Shown here one piece after another: positions 8,671 to 19,359 of a stretch of DNA of 64,000 nt. Source of the stretch: Fragilariopsis cylindrus CCMP1102 (lineage: Eukaryota > Bacillariophyta > Bacillariophyceae > Bacillariales > Bacillariaceae); the NCBI GenBank assembly GCA_900095095.1, contig FMBT01000295.1:496001-560000 (forward strand). The letters are read 5' to 3'. Position 1 is the first letter of the stretch; the number at the start of each line of letters is the position of its first letter. The position numbers and the translations under genes were made by a program. Below the pieces are notes generated by a model. It was not told where the DNA came from and did no database searches. It saw only the letters and a program-made list of their open reading frames with translations.

Positions 8671-11600
8671 ATGGACGTCTTACAGCATAGTTCATCGGTC
8701 GAACAAAAAAATGGAGGGGAAGAAGAAGAACAAAAACAAGACGAACGGCAGCAGCAGAAAACCCGACCACCTCCTCGGAAACTTGAACCGGAGGATAATT
8801 CTAAATTTCACGACTGTATCAAGGATGAAGATTGGGATAAGTTGAAAAAAATGCTGAAGAAATATAAAGGAGATTATTACAAAAAGAAACGCATTCAAGC
8901 GAAGGAAAAGGAGAATGAGGTTGAACAATTGAGATTGCAGCTAATAGAAGAGGAAGAAAAAGAAAGAGAAAATAACAACGACGAGGAGGAGGAGGAATTG
9001 ACAAGACTACAGAAACTGCGTAATTTTCGACCATTCAAAAAAGATCTAAAGAAAGTTCATAGCGAACGAAAAAGCGTGGCCGTCGCCAAAAAGGTATTGC
9101 CGAAATTCGTTTCTGGGAAAATGTTTGTTGATCCAGCTGATATAACCTCCCCTTTACTCATGGTCGATTCTGAAGGGAGGACGCCATTGATACTGGCATG
9201 TATTCACAAGGCCCCCGAAAAAACGATCCTAGCGCTATTAGAGACAGAGACAAAGGCGGCTTTTATCAAAGATAAAACAGGCCGACTTCCTCTCCATTGT
9301 GCCATTCAGTCTTGGCAATATGATCACGTTATAGAACGAATCGTCAAATCTAATCCTAATGCGTTAAAGTCTAAAGACGATTCTGGGCGGACACCAATTG
9401 GATTAGCGGTGGAACTTGCCAGGAAAGGTAGAGACGAAGAAGAAGAAGATAATAGAATAGAAGAAGATCCCGATGCTCCCTTTCTGTGGCTTTCTCCAAC
9501 ATCTGAGAATGAGAAAAAGTGGCAATTTCAGCAGGAGAAAACCTGGTCCAAGGTAAATTATTTGTTACGGGAATTAATACAAAGACGAAAGCTTGTCATT
9601 CCTAGCGAGCATGGACTTATCTTAGAAGCGCTTGAAGGTGGAGCTAATCCTAATACAATAATAAGAATGATATCGACTGCTGGTAGATACTTGATGATGG
9701 ACGATGAGCTGGCTGGGACGGCGATTGGCTTATGCGTAGAACGGCACTATTGCTTCGACACCCTGGGGTATCTAATGGAAAACTGTCGAGAGAAGACTAC
9801 GGTCATAACAGCTATAGTTCACAAAGCTTTAAACACGCACTATAAAATGGGCTGCTATCCATTGAGAGAGGGAGTAGTACCATTCGGAAAGCGTGTTATT
9901 GACTGGTCAAAGAAGAGGGAACGAGAGAAAAAACTTGAGGAAAAGCTCAGTAAAAAAGAGAAAAACAAAAAAAAGAAGAGGAAGAAGAGAAAGAAAGCAC
10001 TGAAGGAAAAACAGAAAAGTGTGCGTTTTCATGATGTACCAGATGATGACGTGGAGGACGTTGATGATATCGATAATAGGGAAGGACAGTGGATCGGAAT
10101 GAAGAAGTCGTGCAAAGATTGGTGGGAGATTTTGAATTATCTTCTCTTTTACTGTGCATACGGCCGGGACTATAAAACAATCGTGAGACCAAAAACATTC
10201 CATTTGCTTCATGCTGCTCTAGCCACGCCAGTGACTCCACCTTCTCTAATTCATTTGCTATTGATAGTCTATCCAAACGCACTTGAAAAAAAATGTCCTA
10301 TGTACAAGGTATTACCAATCCACATTGTACGTATAAACTATGAAATTGTTTTTCTATCATGCTATTTTATTTTCGTCGTATCGTTTATATTTTTAAATTT
10401 CGACAGCTGGTATCACTGACATCGATTTATCATTCTTCAGGCTTGTACTAGATGGCGCTACGACATTATCAACAACGACAGCGAATCTTCGTCATTAAAT
10501 CAAGTTCTCAATCACATGTATGAAATTGATCCGGATCAACTTTACCGACGACAGAAGGGCAGTCTTCCAATCCATATGGCTCTATTTGGTGGACAATCCT
10601 GGACATTTCTACAATCTATGGTGTCCATAAACAAAAAGTTAGTAGGCATGCGGGATGCTCAAACCATGTTATTTCCCTTTCAAATAGCGGCTTTGCCGAT
10701 TCAATTTAGGAATGTTCAACTCTTGATGAGATGTCAGTTTGCTCCTACCGAGTGGCGCGACAAAAGCTTAATTGAAAGGAAAATAGAATATGGGAGGGTA
10801 ATAGATGAGCATGAAACGAGACAGGTGTGTACAATATTTGAGTTGCTACGGCAACACCCTGATGCAATTGAGAAGAGGCCTTTATACAAAGAGTCCTCGG
10901 CTATATCTCAGAACCCTAGATCACTTAGTAAATTGGCAGTGCACTATTTGTCGTGGGTGTACGGGCGAAGCTCCAAGGGTAAATATAGAGTTCGATATGA
11001 AAATTTAGCGGCCTTGAGGCATTCAATTGTCCAGGCTAAGATTCTTCCAGAACTTGAACTATGGTGGCGGAAACTGAAAGAGTGTATCTGGGAAGAAGCA
11101 CATGGTGATATACCAAAGACAACTGACTACCTTTTACATGCAGCTCTGCACAATTCCGAAAATCCGCCCCTGGTAACTGAGCTTTTGCTTCAAATTTTCC
11201 CCTCTTCGACTGCGAAACCTATACCTGGTACGTCAACGTTCCCTCTTCACATATGTGCGGGTACCATGGCTTACCAGCGTCAACATTACGAAGTTCCGTA
11301 TGGTTTGAACAACCTCCCTCTAGTCCTAAAGGCATGTAAAGAGGCTACCCGAATCAGATCAAACGGGAGACTTCCTCTCCATATTTGTTTAGCAAGAGGG
11401 AAAGATTGGAAAGAAGAAGTGCGTCCATTGATTATGGTCGACCCATCGAGCCTCAAGGGAGAAGATCCATTAACTGGCCTATTTCCGTTCGAACTAGCAG
11501 CATCTTTCAAGCTTAGCTCAAAAGAGAATTCTTTATGGTATTCCACATTTATTGAAAAAGAAATGCGGACATTTGACTTCCATCAACTTTCTACAAAAGA

Positions 11601-12339
11601 AAAGGCTCTTACTCTTTCCAAGGCTCGGAAGAGGCAGGAACTAAATCAATTAACATGCATATTTGAGCTCATTAGACGCAGACCAACTGCTCTATCCGTG
11701 TGCTGTTCTGGATTTATGGCTGATGGCGATGATGATGATTCCGTAAATAGTTTGTTTTCTCTTGTTGACGACTACGAGATGGGAGAATCATGCGAACAGT
11801 CCTTGGTCGAGTTTTCATCTATCGCACCGCAAGCAAATAAATTAGGATCGTTTTCGTCATTTAGATCTTCTACTAGATCAATAAGTTCCTTGGTTGCTAG
11901 TGATAGCACACCAAGTCTAATCACACCACATGATGAATCACAAAATAGATCGCTTTCGGCCTACCTGTTTTATAATAAAGACGACGCTACCGCCACTGGC
12001 AATTATATACTCAGCTCTAGTTCTCTCAAAAAGATAAGTATGGACAAAAGACCAACGAAACTATCGATGGATAGCTTATCAGACCTAGAGAAGTCGAACA
12101 ATTCGATTTCAACTGGCAGTTTCGCTAAAAAAGGGGAGGCGGCAAGAAGTTCAACAAAAATATTCAATATTTCAGACCTATCAGGTCTTAATCTGTCAGA
12201 TGACGAACAGCCGGACGCAAGTATAGAAGCACGAGGGGAACGTGCCAAAGCACGTGCCAAAATACTTCGGAAGTCGAGCAGGTCGATTACAACCGGCAAT
12301 TCCACTAGGAAGGGGAAGGCGGCTAGAAGGCCAACATAA
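8671..12339 (+). CDS. Large modular ankyrin-like protein, paralogue 2 (one intron)
   Basis: I infer two exons, 8671-10326 and 10441-12339, joined across a 114-bp GT-AG intron (GTACGT donor, CTTCAG acceptor), giving 1184 residues. The join restores the conserved L-P-I-H-x-A-C segment that is continuous in the paralogue at 3417. An acidic and Lys-rich N-terminus leads to the E-D-W-D helical segment (about 50), ankyrin repeats (about 160-250), and two modules beginning at W-W-E-I-L (about 484) and W-W-R-K-L (about 759). A very basic Lys stretch near 418-450 could act as a nuclear signal. The last 180 residues are a Ser-rich tail built from 180-bp tandem units. The stop at 12337 falls inside the second unit, and the reading frame stays open for 46 more codons. 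It is probably an interaction scaffold; its partners are unknown. Confidence 0.8.
10327..10440 (+). other. Intron inside a conserved ankyrin-like module
   Basis: This 114-bp intron begins GTACGT and ends CTTCAG. Without splicing the frame runs into a stop at 10417-10419 after a hydrophobic stretch unlike anything in the paralogues. With splicing the family motif L-P-I-H-[IF]-A-C is restored in phase 0. The paralogues at 3417 and 13482 have no intron here. Confidence 0.85.
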
Positions 12340-12468
12340 ATGTCTATGTTCGATATTGTGGATCTCTCAGGGCTTAATCGATATGATGAGAAGCCGGACT
12401 CAAGAAGGGAGGCGAGTGGCAATGAAACACGAGGTGTCAAAATTCCTGTCACTCTACCAGATCTGAAT
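12103..12468 (+). repeat. 180-bp tandem repeat spanning the stop codon
   Basis: Unit 1 starts at 12103 (TCGATTTCAACTGG) and unit 2 at 12283 (TCGATTACAACCGG). Both encode S-I-[ST]-T-G-[SN]-[SF] followed by a K-G-[EK]-A-A-R stretch. In unit 1 the next codons read ACA AAA ATA; in unit 2 they read ACA TAA ATG, which ends the protein. After the stop the frame still encodes D-L-S-G-L-N, as in unit 1. Confidence 0.7.
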
Positions 12469-13481
12469 GCAGAGGGTTGATTATCTAACATACAGTAATC
12501 GAAATTCCTTCGTTCTCTGTTTTTTCGTCGATACTTCCAAGTAGTAAATCATATTATGGTTTATCCACTAGAAAATTTTATCTGACGTAATGCTTTACAC
12601 AAAATCCTCGTAAAACTAGAATATTACTATCATATCATCGTGAATTGAAAAAATTCTGACATATAAAATTAATACTAGGACTAACACAACTTCGTATATA
12701 GGATATGGTTTTATGAGGAAAAAGTTCAGGCAAATAATATTGTACTACTAGTTTTCTAAAATAACAATCTACTTCATTAAATAAAGCAGAATGTAGCTTT
12801 ATATATAACTTACCTTTTTATTCATACGATAATTGTGTGTAATAGGACAAGGTGCCGATCGTTCGTGACACGGTATGAGGCCTGCCCAACACAGTGAGCA
12901 TTTTAATTTGCGTGAACGTCGCATACTTACTATACCAATGATGATCTCTTGCATACTTTGTCTACTCTAGCGACACATGTCACTCAACATTATACGATTA
13001 ATACTGGTAACTTACAGAACAAAAGTAGAATGTGAACGAGGGCTTTCGAATTCAAAAATCTATTTGCGTTTCGTCGTACATACCCTAATTTTTTTTGTGT
13101 TTTCAACTTAATTAAATCTAAACGATTCGGATAAATCTATACGATTCATTCGGATAAATGCATGATAAATTACTGGCCATAATAATCCTTAAGTGATTTG
13201 AATAAAAATTTATCCATGAGTGTTGTGCGTTAAGCATACGTGTAATCTAGAAATTTATTCTCTTATACTATTTGTACTGGTACAGCTGGTAATTTTTAAT
13301 AATATTTTTTTTTGTCGCGTACAAATTGTTGCATACAGCATATATTTCCTTCGCATTCTCTCTGCATTCAAACTCGGAAGATTTTTGCTTTATGAGCGAA
13401 TTTACTATTTTGCTTGTATTTTAACATACTAGTACATCTATTTGAAGCACATCGTTCTATTCTATATAGTGCTCTATAATT
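12340..13481. other. Spacer beginning with an untranslated repeat remnant
   Basis: The first 140 bases keep the frame of the upstream ankyrin-like gene open to a TGA at 12478-12480 and encode a unit similar to its Ser-rich tail repeat. The remaining kilobase is AT-rich. I see no gene, RNA or mobile element in it. Confidence 0.55.
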
Positions 13482-16400
13482 ATGCAGCGCCGTCGGAGCC
13501 GGAGTAAAAGCCGTCGGAAGAATCGGGCAGCAGTTTCGATCCCTACAAGCATAACAGTTGTCAACAACAATAACGACGACGAGCAAGCCCAAGAATCGAT
13601 GAATATTAAAACGAAAAAGGGTAAAAGTAATAGAGAAATCAAGAAGAGGGGGACGACTGGTGATACAGAAAACCCCAAGGGAAAATCGCAAATTGAGATA
13701 CTTCGAGAGAATTTAATTAATGAATCTATGCGAGCGATTGAACGGAAACAAAAATTAAGAGTATCATCACATAGCTATAGTAGATCATCATCGTTACCTA
13801 CCAATAATGATCTTGACAATAAACTAACGACCGTCAAAAGAAAACCTCCAAAACAGAACGATTCCGATAATCATAATCTCCTACTGGAAAATAATCTTTC
13901 CAACCACTCTTCGAAAGCCGAACAATCCAGAGTTTCCAGTTACTCGACAAAGTCAACAAGGTCTTTCACGAGTGTTTCTAACCGTACCGTACAATCTACA
14001 CAATCCGGAGAAAGTGACTATGTTGATGTTGATCAACAAGACCTATGGGAAGATAAATCCAATCATTCTCCAAAATCAAGACGATCGGGGGCATTTCCAT
14101 CAAAGTCCGCAAGGTCGTTTGGTGGTGTTTCTGATCGCTCCATAGATTCTAGAAAATCTCACACGATACAGAATGAAGAAAACGAAGATGAGTCCAAAGA
14201 CGTACAGGATAGATCAAGCAGAAATAATGAGAAAAAGCTGGACTCATCCCACTACCTGAGGGAACAATTAATGAAAGAGAGTATGAGAGCAATTGATAGA
14301 AAGCAAAAACAAGCAAGACTTCAATGTAGAAAAGCAAGTAGTAGAACGAAGTCGGACTCTGCGTCTGATTTTGACATTTTGATGAAAAAATCTATCAAGC
14401 AACATTCCACAAAATTTGTACCACCCACTACTACGGAACATGACCAGTCCAACTTATTGTCCACCCCTACACCAAGCGATAGCAGATCTCAAAGCAAGGT
14501 AAATCGACCTACCTCCGAACGGCGGCGAAAGAAAGATTTAACCATTACTTCGACCACTTCTCTAAAGAGATCCAAGAGTTTTTCTTCAAAGAGATCAAAT
14601 AATTATTCTACTAGCACAATAGAAAGTCCAAAAAAGTCAACGACCACTTCTCCAAAGAGATCCAAGAGTTTTTCTCTAAAGAGATCAAATAATTCTTCTA
14701 TTAGCACTATAGAAAGTCCAAAAAAATCAACGACCACTTCTCCAAAGAGATCCAAAAGTTTTTCTTCAAAGAGATCCAAGGCGGCATCTTCCTCTAGCAC
14801 CTGCCAAAAAGAAAGTGCGGAAAATGTTGATACAGGAATTGTGACAGGAGAAACTAAGTCTAGTAGCTGGCGAAACATGTGGTCGAAAAGTCGAGGAAGA
14901 TCTAAAAGTAGAAGTCGATCAAAATCGAAAACTCCTACACATTCTGTCAAGGCGTCTAATGATTCACTAGATATCTCTCGAGAAGCTGATTCGGAAAATT
15001 CTGGCGACACAGATGGCAAAGCAGAGCTTGAGACTCGTTCAGAAGATTCAAATTGTATCGTGAAATCAATGATAGATGATGTCAGCAATGAATTGGCGTG
15101 GCATCATGCTATAATGAGACACGATTGGGATGTTATAATAGAAATGCTCGAATGTTACGACCATAATAAATTCCGAAAAAACAGAAGCACCACTGTAGCT
15201 AATCGTAAGCCGCGAGTTTTGAAATATTTCCACGCAAATGAAGTGAGTCAACAGCAACAAATCGCACCTTTGTTGTATGTCGATTCAAAGGGACGCACAC
15301 CACTTCATTGGGCATGTATTGAGCATATGCCCTCAAAGCTTCTACTTAGACTCTTGTTTGTAGAAAGAAACGCAGCATCTATTAAAGACAAAGATGGACG
15401 ATATCCATTGCATCTGGCAGCTTTGCATGACTTACACGAGCCAATTTTGGATCGATTGATCCGTGCTTACCCAAAATGTTTGGGTGTTCCAGATCATTTG
15501 GGCCACACACCTATCCAGCATGCCACAGTGAGAGCCGATCGATGTCGGCCAAAAAACGAAGAAGGGACGTGGAATGCTCCTACAACGAAAGAGCAAGCAG
15601 CATGGCAAAATATCATGAGGAGGGCTTACGAGAATGTTGAATTTATTCTTAGGACAATGGTGACGAGGGGCAAATCATTGTCTATTGTTCATGAAGGACA
15701 GATAGTAATTGAATCGGTTAAAATCCTTGCACCACCTGGAGTAGTAAATCTGATGGTAATTCTAGGCGAGAAAATTCTACAGAAATACAAGACTATGTCC
15801 AAGCGACTTTTGGATTTGGTCTTTCAACTAAATTATCCATTAAATGTCATTCACAGAGTATTAGAGAAAGCTTCCAAGACAATTCCTCCACTTGCCTTAC
15901 TGGAAGTGACTCGTCAGAAACTGATTGATCACTACGATGGGGGCTTCATCAATATATCACGCGAAGGGTCAATAGAAGAAGCTTCTTCTTGTTTTGCAAA
16001 GGAAGTCGCTAGCAGTTTTTCAAAGGGTTTACAAGATGAGGGATCAAACATTTCTCCAGCCGGTGGCGAGTGGTTTGACAAACTACGATACTTGGTCGGG
16101 CGATCAAGCAATCAACCAAATAATACTGCAAAGAAAACTCTATTACATACAGCATTGATCAATCCTCAATCACCACCATCTCTGATCGAGTATCTATGTC
16201 GTTTGAATCCAGCGGCAAGATACGAAAATAACGATAACGCTCTTCCGATACACCTCGCCTGTATCCACTGGTATCCTGAGACATGTGGAGCTGAAAAGGA
16301 AAGTTCTTGTACAAAAGTTCTAAATTTGTTGTTAGCAGGAGACTTTGGCTTGGTACTTAGAGAGTACCACGGCCGCATCGCTCTTCATTATGCCATTCTC

Positions 16401-16667
16401 AATGACAAAGCTTTACCTTGTATTGAAACTATTCTCAATCTTGACCGTGAGACAGCATTGATTCCTGATCCAGATACCAGACTCTTGCCCTTCCAATTAG
16501 CCGCAATATCCGACAAACCTAATGGTTCATCACCAACTTCTGTGCGATGCAATTCGGTGAGAAGCACACGCCAGTTAGAGGTGATCTATAATTTATTAAG
16601 GACAAATCCTCAAGCTATCTCTCCATTTGACGGAAATATTGATCCAGAAATCGAAATTTTCCGTTGA
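13482..16667 (+). CDS. Large modular ankyrin-like protein, paralogue 3 (C-terminally truncated)
   Basis: The protein has 1061 residues in one exon. The first 520 residues are Ser-, Arg- and Lys-rich and disordered, like an SR-type tail. They contain two copies of L-R-E-x-L-x-x-E-S-M-R-A-I-[ED]-R-K-Q-K (about 74-90 and 259-275) and 2.5 copies of a 30-residue unit encoded by a 90-bp repeat. The family core starts with the R-H-D-W-D helical segment (about 546), then ankyrin repeats (about 594-683), then one complete module from W-F-D-K-L (about 863) to L-L-R-T-N-P. The protein ends there with a TGA. Its two paralogues carry a second module at this point; here that DNA is still present but broken. 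The surviving product keeps the ankyrin part and one module, so it could still fold. Its function is unknown, probably an interaction scaffold. Confidence 0.8.
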   Translation: MQRRRSRSKSRRKNRAAVSIPTSITVVNNNNDDEQAQESMNIKTKKGKSNREIKKRGTTGDTENPKGKSQIEILRENLINESMRAIERKQKLRVSSHSYSRSSSLPTNNDLDNKLTTVKRKPPKQNDSDNHNLLLENNLSNHSSKAEQSRVSSYSTKSTRSFTSVSNRTVQSTQSGESDYVDVDQQDLWEDKSNHSPKSRRSGAFPSKSARSFGGVSDRSIDSRKSHTIQNEENEDESKDVQDRSSRNNEKKLDSSHYLREQLMKESMRAIDRKQKQARLQCRKASSRTKSDSASDFDILMKKSIKQHSTKFVPPTTTEHDQSNLLSTPTPSDSRSQSKVNRPTSERRRKKDLTITSTTSLKRSKSFSSKRSNNYSTSTIESPKKSTTTSPKRSKSFSLKRSNNSSISTIESPKKSTTTSPKRSKSFSSKRSKAASSSSTCQKESAENVDTGIVTGETKSSSWRNMWSKSRGRSKSRSRSKSKTPTHSVKASNDSLDISREADSENSGDTDGKAELETRSEDSNCIVKSMIDDVSNELAWHHAIMRHDWDVIIEMLECYDHNKFRKNRSTTVANRKPRVLKYFHANEVSQQQQIAPLLYVDSKGRTPLHWACIEHMPSKLLLRLLFVERNAASIKDKDGRYPLHLAALHDLHEPILDRLIRAYPKCLGVPDHLGHTPIQHATVRADRCRPKNEEGTWNAPTTKEQAAWQNIMRRAYENVEFILRTMVTRGKSLSIVHEGQIVIESVKILAPPGVVNLMVILGEKILQKYKTMSKRLLDLVFQLNYPLNVIHRVLEKASKTIPPLALLEVTRQKLIDHYDGGFINISREGSIEEASSCFAKEVASSFSKGLQDEGSNISPAGGEWFDKLRYLVGRSSNQPNNTAKKTLLHTALINPQSPPSLIEYLCRLNPAARYENNDNALPIHLACIHWYPETCGAEKESSCTKVLNLLLAGDFGLVLREYHGRIALHYAILNDKALPCIETILNLDRETALIPDPDTRLLPFQLAAISDKPNGSSPTSVRCNSVRSTRQLEVIYNLLRTNPQAISPFDGNIDPEIEIFR
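14553..14782 (+). repeat. 90-bp coding tandem repeat, about 2.5 copies
   Basis: Copies start at 14553, 14643 and 14733, an exact 90-bp period. Each encodes T-T-S-[LP]-K-R-S-K-S-F-S-[SL]-K-R-S followed by a Ser/Thr-rich linker. The high similarity suggests recent expansion. Confidence 0.85.
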
Positions 16668-17449
16668 CTCGCCATGCTCTCAATTGGTATCATGATAACG
16701 TATCACGCGACACGACCTCATAATGGAAGTTGAATTTTCGACGCAAATCTCATTCCTTGTGAAATGGAAAATTGGTGGACCACCCTCGTGAATCTGATAT
16801 GGGAAAGTTACGACTCACGAAAATGGATTGGTTTGAATACAGGAAACGAATCGCCACATCTTTTATATGCCGCCCTTTGAAATAGTGGCCTTATTCCACC
16901 AATCGTAATCGAGTTGATTATGGAATTCAGTCCTCATTTTGCATACGAAAAACAGCCGGGCACAGATTCTTATCCCATTCATGTAGCTGCAAAAGTACCA
17001 TCATCTATTCCCCTGCCATTTGAACACAATCTATCCATGGGCACAGCATTAGAAATGATCACCTTGCTTGACGTTGACGCATTGATAAGCAGGACAAACA
17101 AAGGTCGATTGCCTCTTCATATGGCTATTGCTAGTGGCAAGGGATGGAAGGATCTAGAGAGGATGATCGATATTATCCCTGCTACTCTGTCGATTAGGGA
17201 TCCATCAACTGGATTAATTCTTTTCAGATGGTTGCCTGTGGGGGCGCTGTTGTTTCCAACCATCGAACTATTCGTGCCAGGATGGCTTGGCACGGCAATA
17301 ATAGCCCAAAAGAGAATTCTCGGCTTTTGCAGTCATTCTGCAAAGATTATGAATTAGATAAGCTGAATAGTTTCTATAATTTCCTTCGGGTCAAGCCAAG
17401 TATAATTAGCAGGAGATATTATGGATTTGTTCCAGATATTCTCCCCTGA
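16668..17449 (+). pseudogene. Decayed second module of ankyrin-like paralogue 3
   Basis: Reading on from the stop at 16665 in the same frame gives recognisable family sequence broken by further in-frame TGA codons at 16731 and 16878. W-W-T-T-L aligns to W-W-R-K-L of the paralogues. The 16878 stop sits where paralogue 1 has Cys in L-H-C-A-L-C-N-P. The frame then shows Y-P-I-H-V-A-A and L-P-L-H-M-A. A one-base frameshift near 17209-17222 moves F-Q-M-V-A into another frame, which continues to the family's terminal F-L-R-V-K-P and stops at 17449. The upstream part near 16670-16720 also looks frame-damaged. I call this a pseudogenised 3' part of the gene at 13482; splicing could not easily remove all these lesions. 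Confidence 0.8.
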
Positions 17450-18219
17450 TTCACATTTTACACATTCATCATCCACATATTAATACCGAATAGTGATCAC
17501 TATACCAGAACAGAAATGACGCCAGTTATTTATTATGGACTTGGTTAGCCGTCTCTCAATTATTTTTCGGAAATTATAATAGTGCAGGGTTTAATTCTTT
17601 TGTTATCATACCGATCTGTTATTTAGGGGACTCAATTGTTATCTCCAGGAACAAAAGTGTCTCATGTGCTCACTATTAATTAAAAATACAGTAGAAAAAA
17701 ACACCCACCAACAATCATTGCCTCCTCTATCCTTCGTTTGCTACCAGATCAAAAGCACCCAGAATGGAAATTTGGTCTGGAAAAAATTCTCTAAATACTA
17801 ATAAAGAATATAAAGTTTCATTCTCGTATCTAGCAATAATCTTTCTTGCGAACATACTAGTAGTACAGTAGTTTGTTCAAGTAAGTCTATACTACTTCTT
17901 TCAGCATTAAAAACATAAAAACCACTTTTAATTAAAGTTTTAATCGAATGAGTCTAGCCTCTATTGAAACGTGGCAATCATGATACAGTAAGTGGCTCGT
18001 GGCGCGTAAGTACGATCACAAAAACAATCTTTCTAATTACTAGTTTTATACGGAGAAAAACAACAAACTCAACGATAAGACTTGCTCATCGCTCGTCATT
18101 AACGCACATCGAAGTTGCTGTTGACAATCATTTTGTGTCACAGAAACAGCAGCCTATATCAATTTGCGGTTCGGATTACCTTCATAAATACAAAATAATA
18201 ATATATTCTTAACAACAAA
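17450..18219. other. Spacer upstream of the VIPP1 gene
   Basis: This AT-rich stretch has no supportable gene. It should contain the promoter and leader of the VIPP1/IM30 gene starting at 18220. I see no clear motif. Confidence 0.45.
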
Positions 18220-19359
18220 ATGACAAAATTTACATTGACGACCGTGCTATGCGTAGTAGCACTGACAGCTTCTTCTTCTGATGCCTTTACTGTGGGGCCT
18301 CACTTTCAACAATCGGCAGCGGCAAACCATGCCGCTCGTCGGACACGAACGGCGCCATCTTCCTCTAACGTGATCTTGCATGCTAACCTATTTGATCGAT
18401 TCGCACGTGTGGCTAAATCGAACCTAAACAATCTGGCAGGTAAACTAGAAGATCCAGAAAAGATCATGGAACAAGCTCTGGAAGAAATGCAGGTGAGTTT
18501 CAATTTCAAATCAAACCAAGTAGTCAGTCGACAAAAAAAGAGGAAACAAGAAAATTAAATTGAATTAAATATAAACGAGTCGCTAGGTCTTTAAAAAGTT
18601 CTCATGTGTGCTAATATAATAATCTTGTTCTTTTTCTTCCTGCTATTTCATAAAACTATGATGGGTATGTAGAATGATTTAGTTAAAATTCGTCAATCGT
18701 ATGCCGAGGTTACGGCGACACAACGTCGGTTAATGAAACAGAAGGAACAATGTGAAGCGATGTCACAAGATTGGTATAAACGAGCGCAGTTAGCGTTAGA
18801 GAAGGGTAACGATGAATTAGCGAAAGAAGCATTATCGCGACGTCAAACACAAACAGAGGAGGCGAATGGTTTACAATCACAATTGGATGGACAAGCGGAT
18901 GCCATGGATAAATTATATGAGGGAATGAAAATGTTAGAAAAGAGAATTTCGGAAAGCAAAGCACAAAAGGATCAAATGGTCGCCCGTGCACGGACCGCAC
19001 AATCGACACAAAAGGTGAATGATATGCTGTCAGGTGTGACCGGTAAGACCAGTATGGATGCATTTACTAGGATGGAAGAAAAAGTGGAACAACTCGAAGC
19101 GTCTGCAGAGGTATCTGCAGAAATGGGTTCTCTTGGTGGAAATATGTTACCAGGATCGGATGGTGCAGGTATTGAAGCACAGTTCGCAGCATTGGAGGCA
19201 TCAGACTCAGTAGATGATGAACTTGCTAAGATGAAAGGTTTATTGTCAGGATCGTCGTCGTCTAGCAGTAGTGGTGAGGGCGGAAGTAATAGCGATAGCA
19301 AGAAATCTGATGATGTCGATGATGAACTAGAAAAGTTAAAAAAGGATGCCGGACTATAA
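18220..19359 (+). CDS. VIPP1: Plastid VIPP1/IM30 (PspA family) membrane-remodelling protein
   Basis: I infer two exons, 18220-18492 and 18673-19359, with a 180-bp intron, giving 319 residues. Residues 1-22 form a signal peptide ending at S-D-A-F-T, an ASAFAP-type plastid entry signal, followed by a basic transit-like stretch. The PspA/IM30 core begins at L-F-D-R-F-A-R-V and runs on through E-D-P-E-K-I-M-E-Q-A and, across the splice, E-M-Q-N-D-L-V-K-I-R. It then forms a long coiled coil to about residue 230. The tail is Ser- and Gly-rich and ends in two similar D-D-E-L-x-K-[ML]-K segments, the second inside an acidic helix; VIPP1 proteins also carry a C-terminal extension beyond the PspA core. 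The family forms oligomeric rings and rods that maintain thylakoid membranes, here presumably inside the plastid. It is convergent with the gene at 19804. Confidence 0.92.

Noticed and set aside
13220-13432. 70-codon open frame upstream of paralogue 3
   Set aside because: AT-rich noise; no similarity to the family head or to anything recognised.
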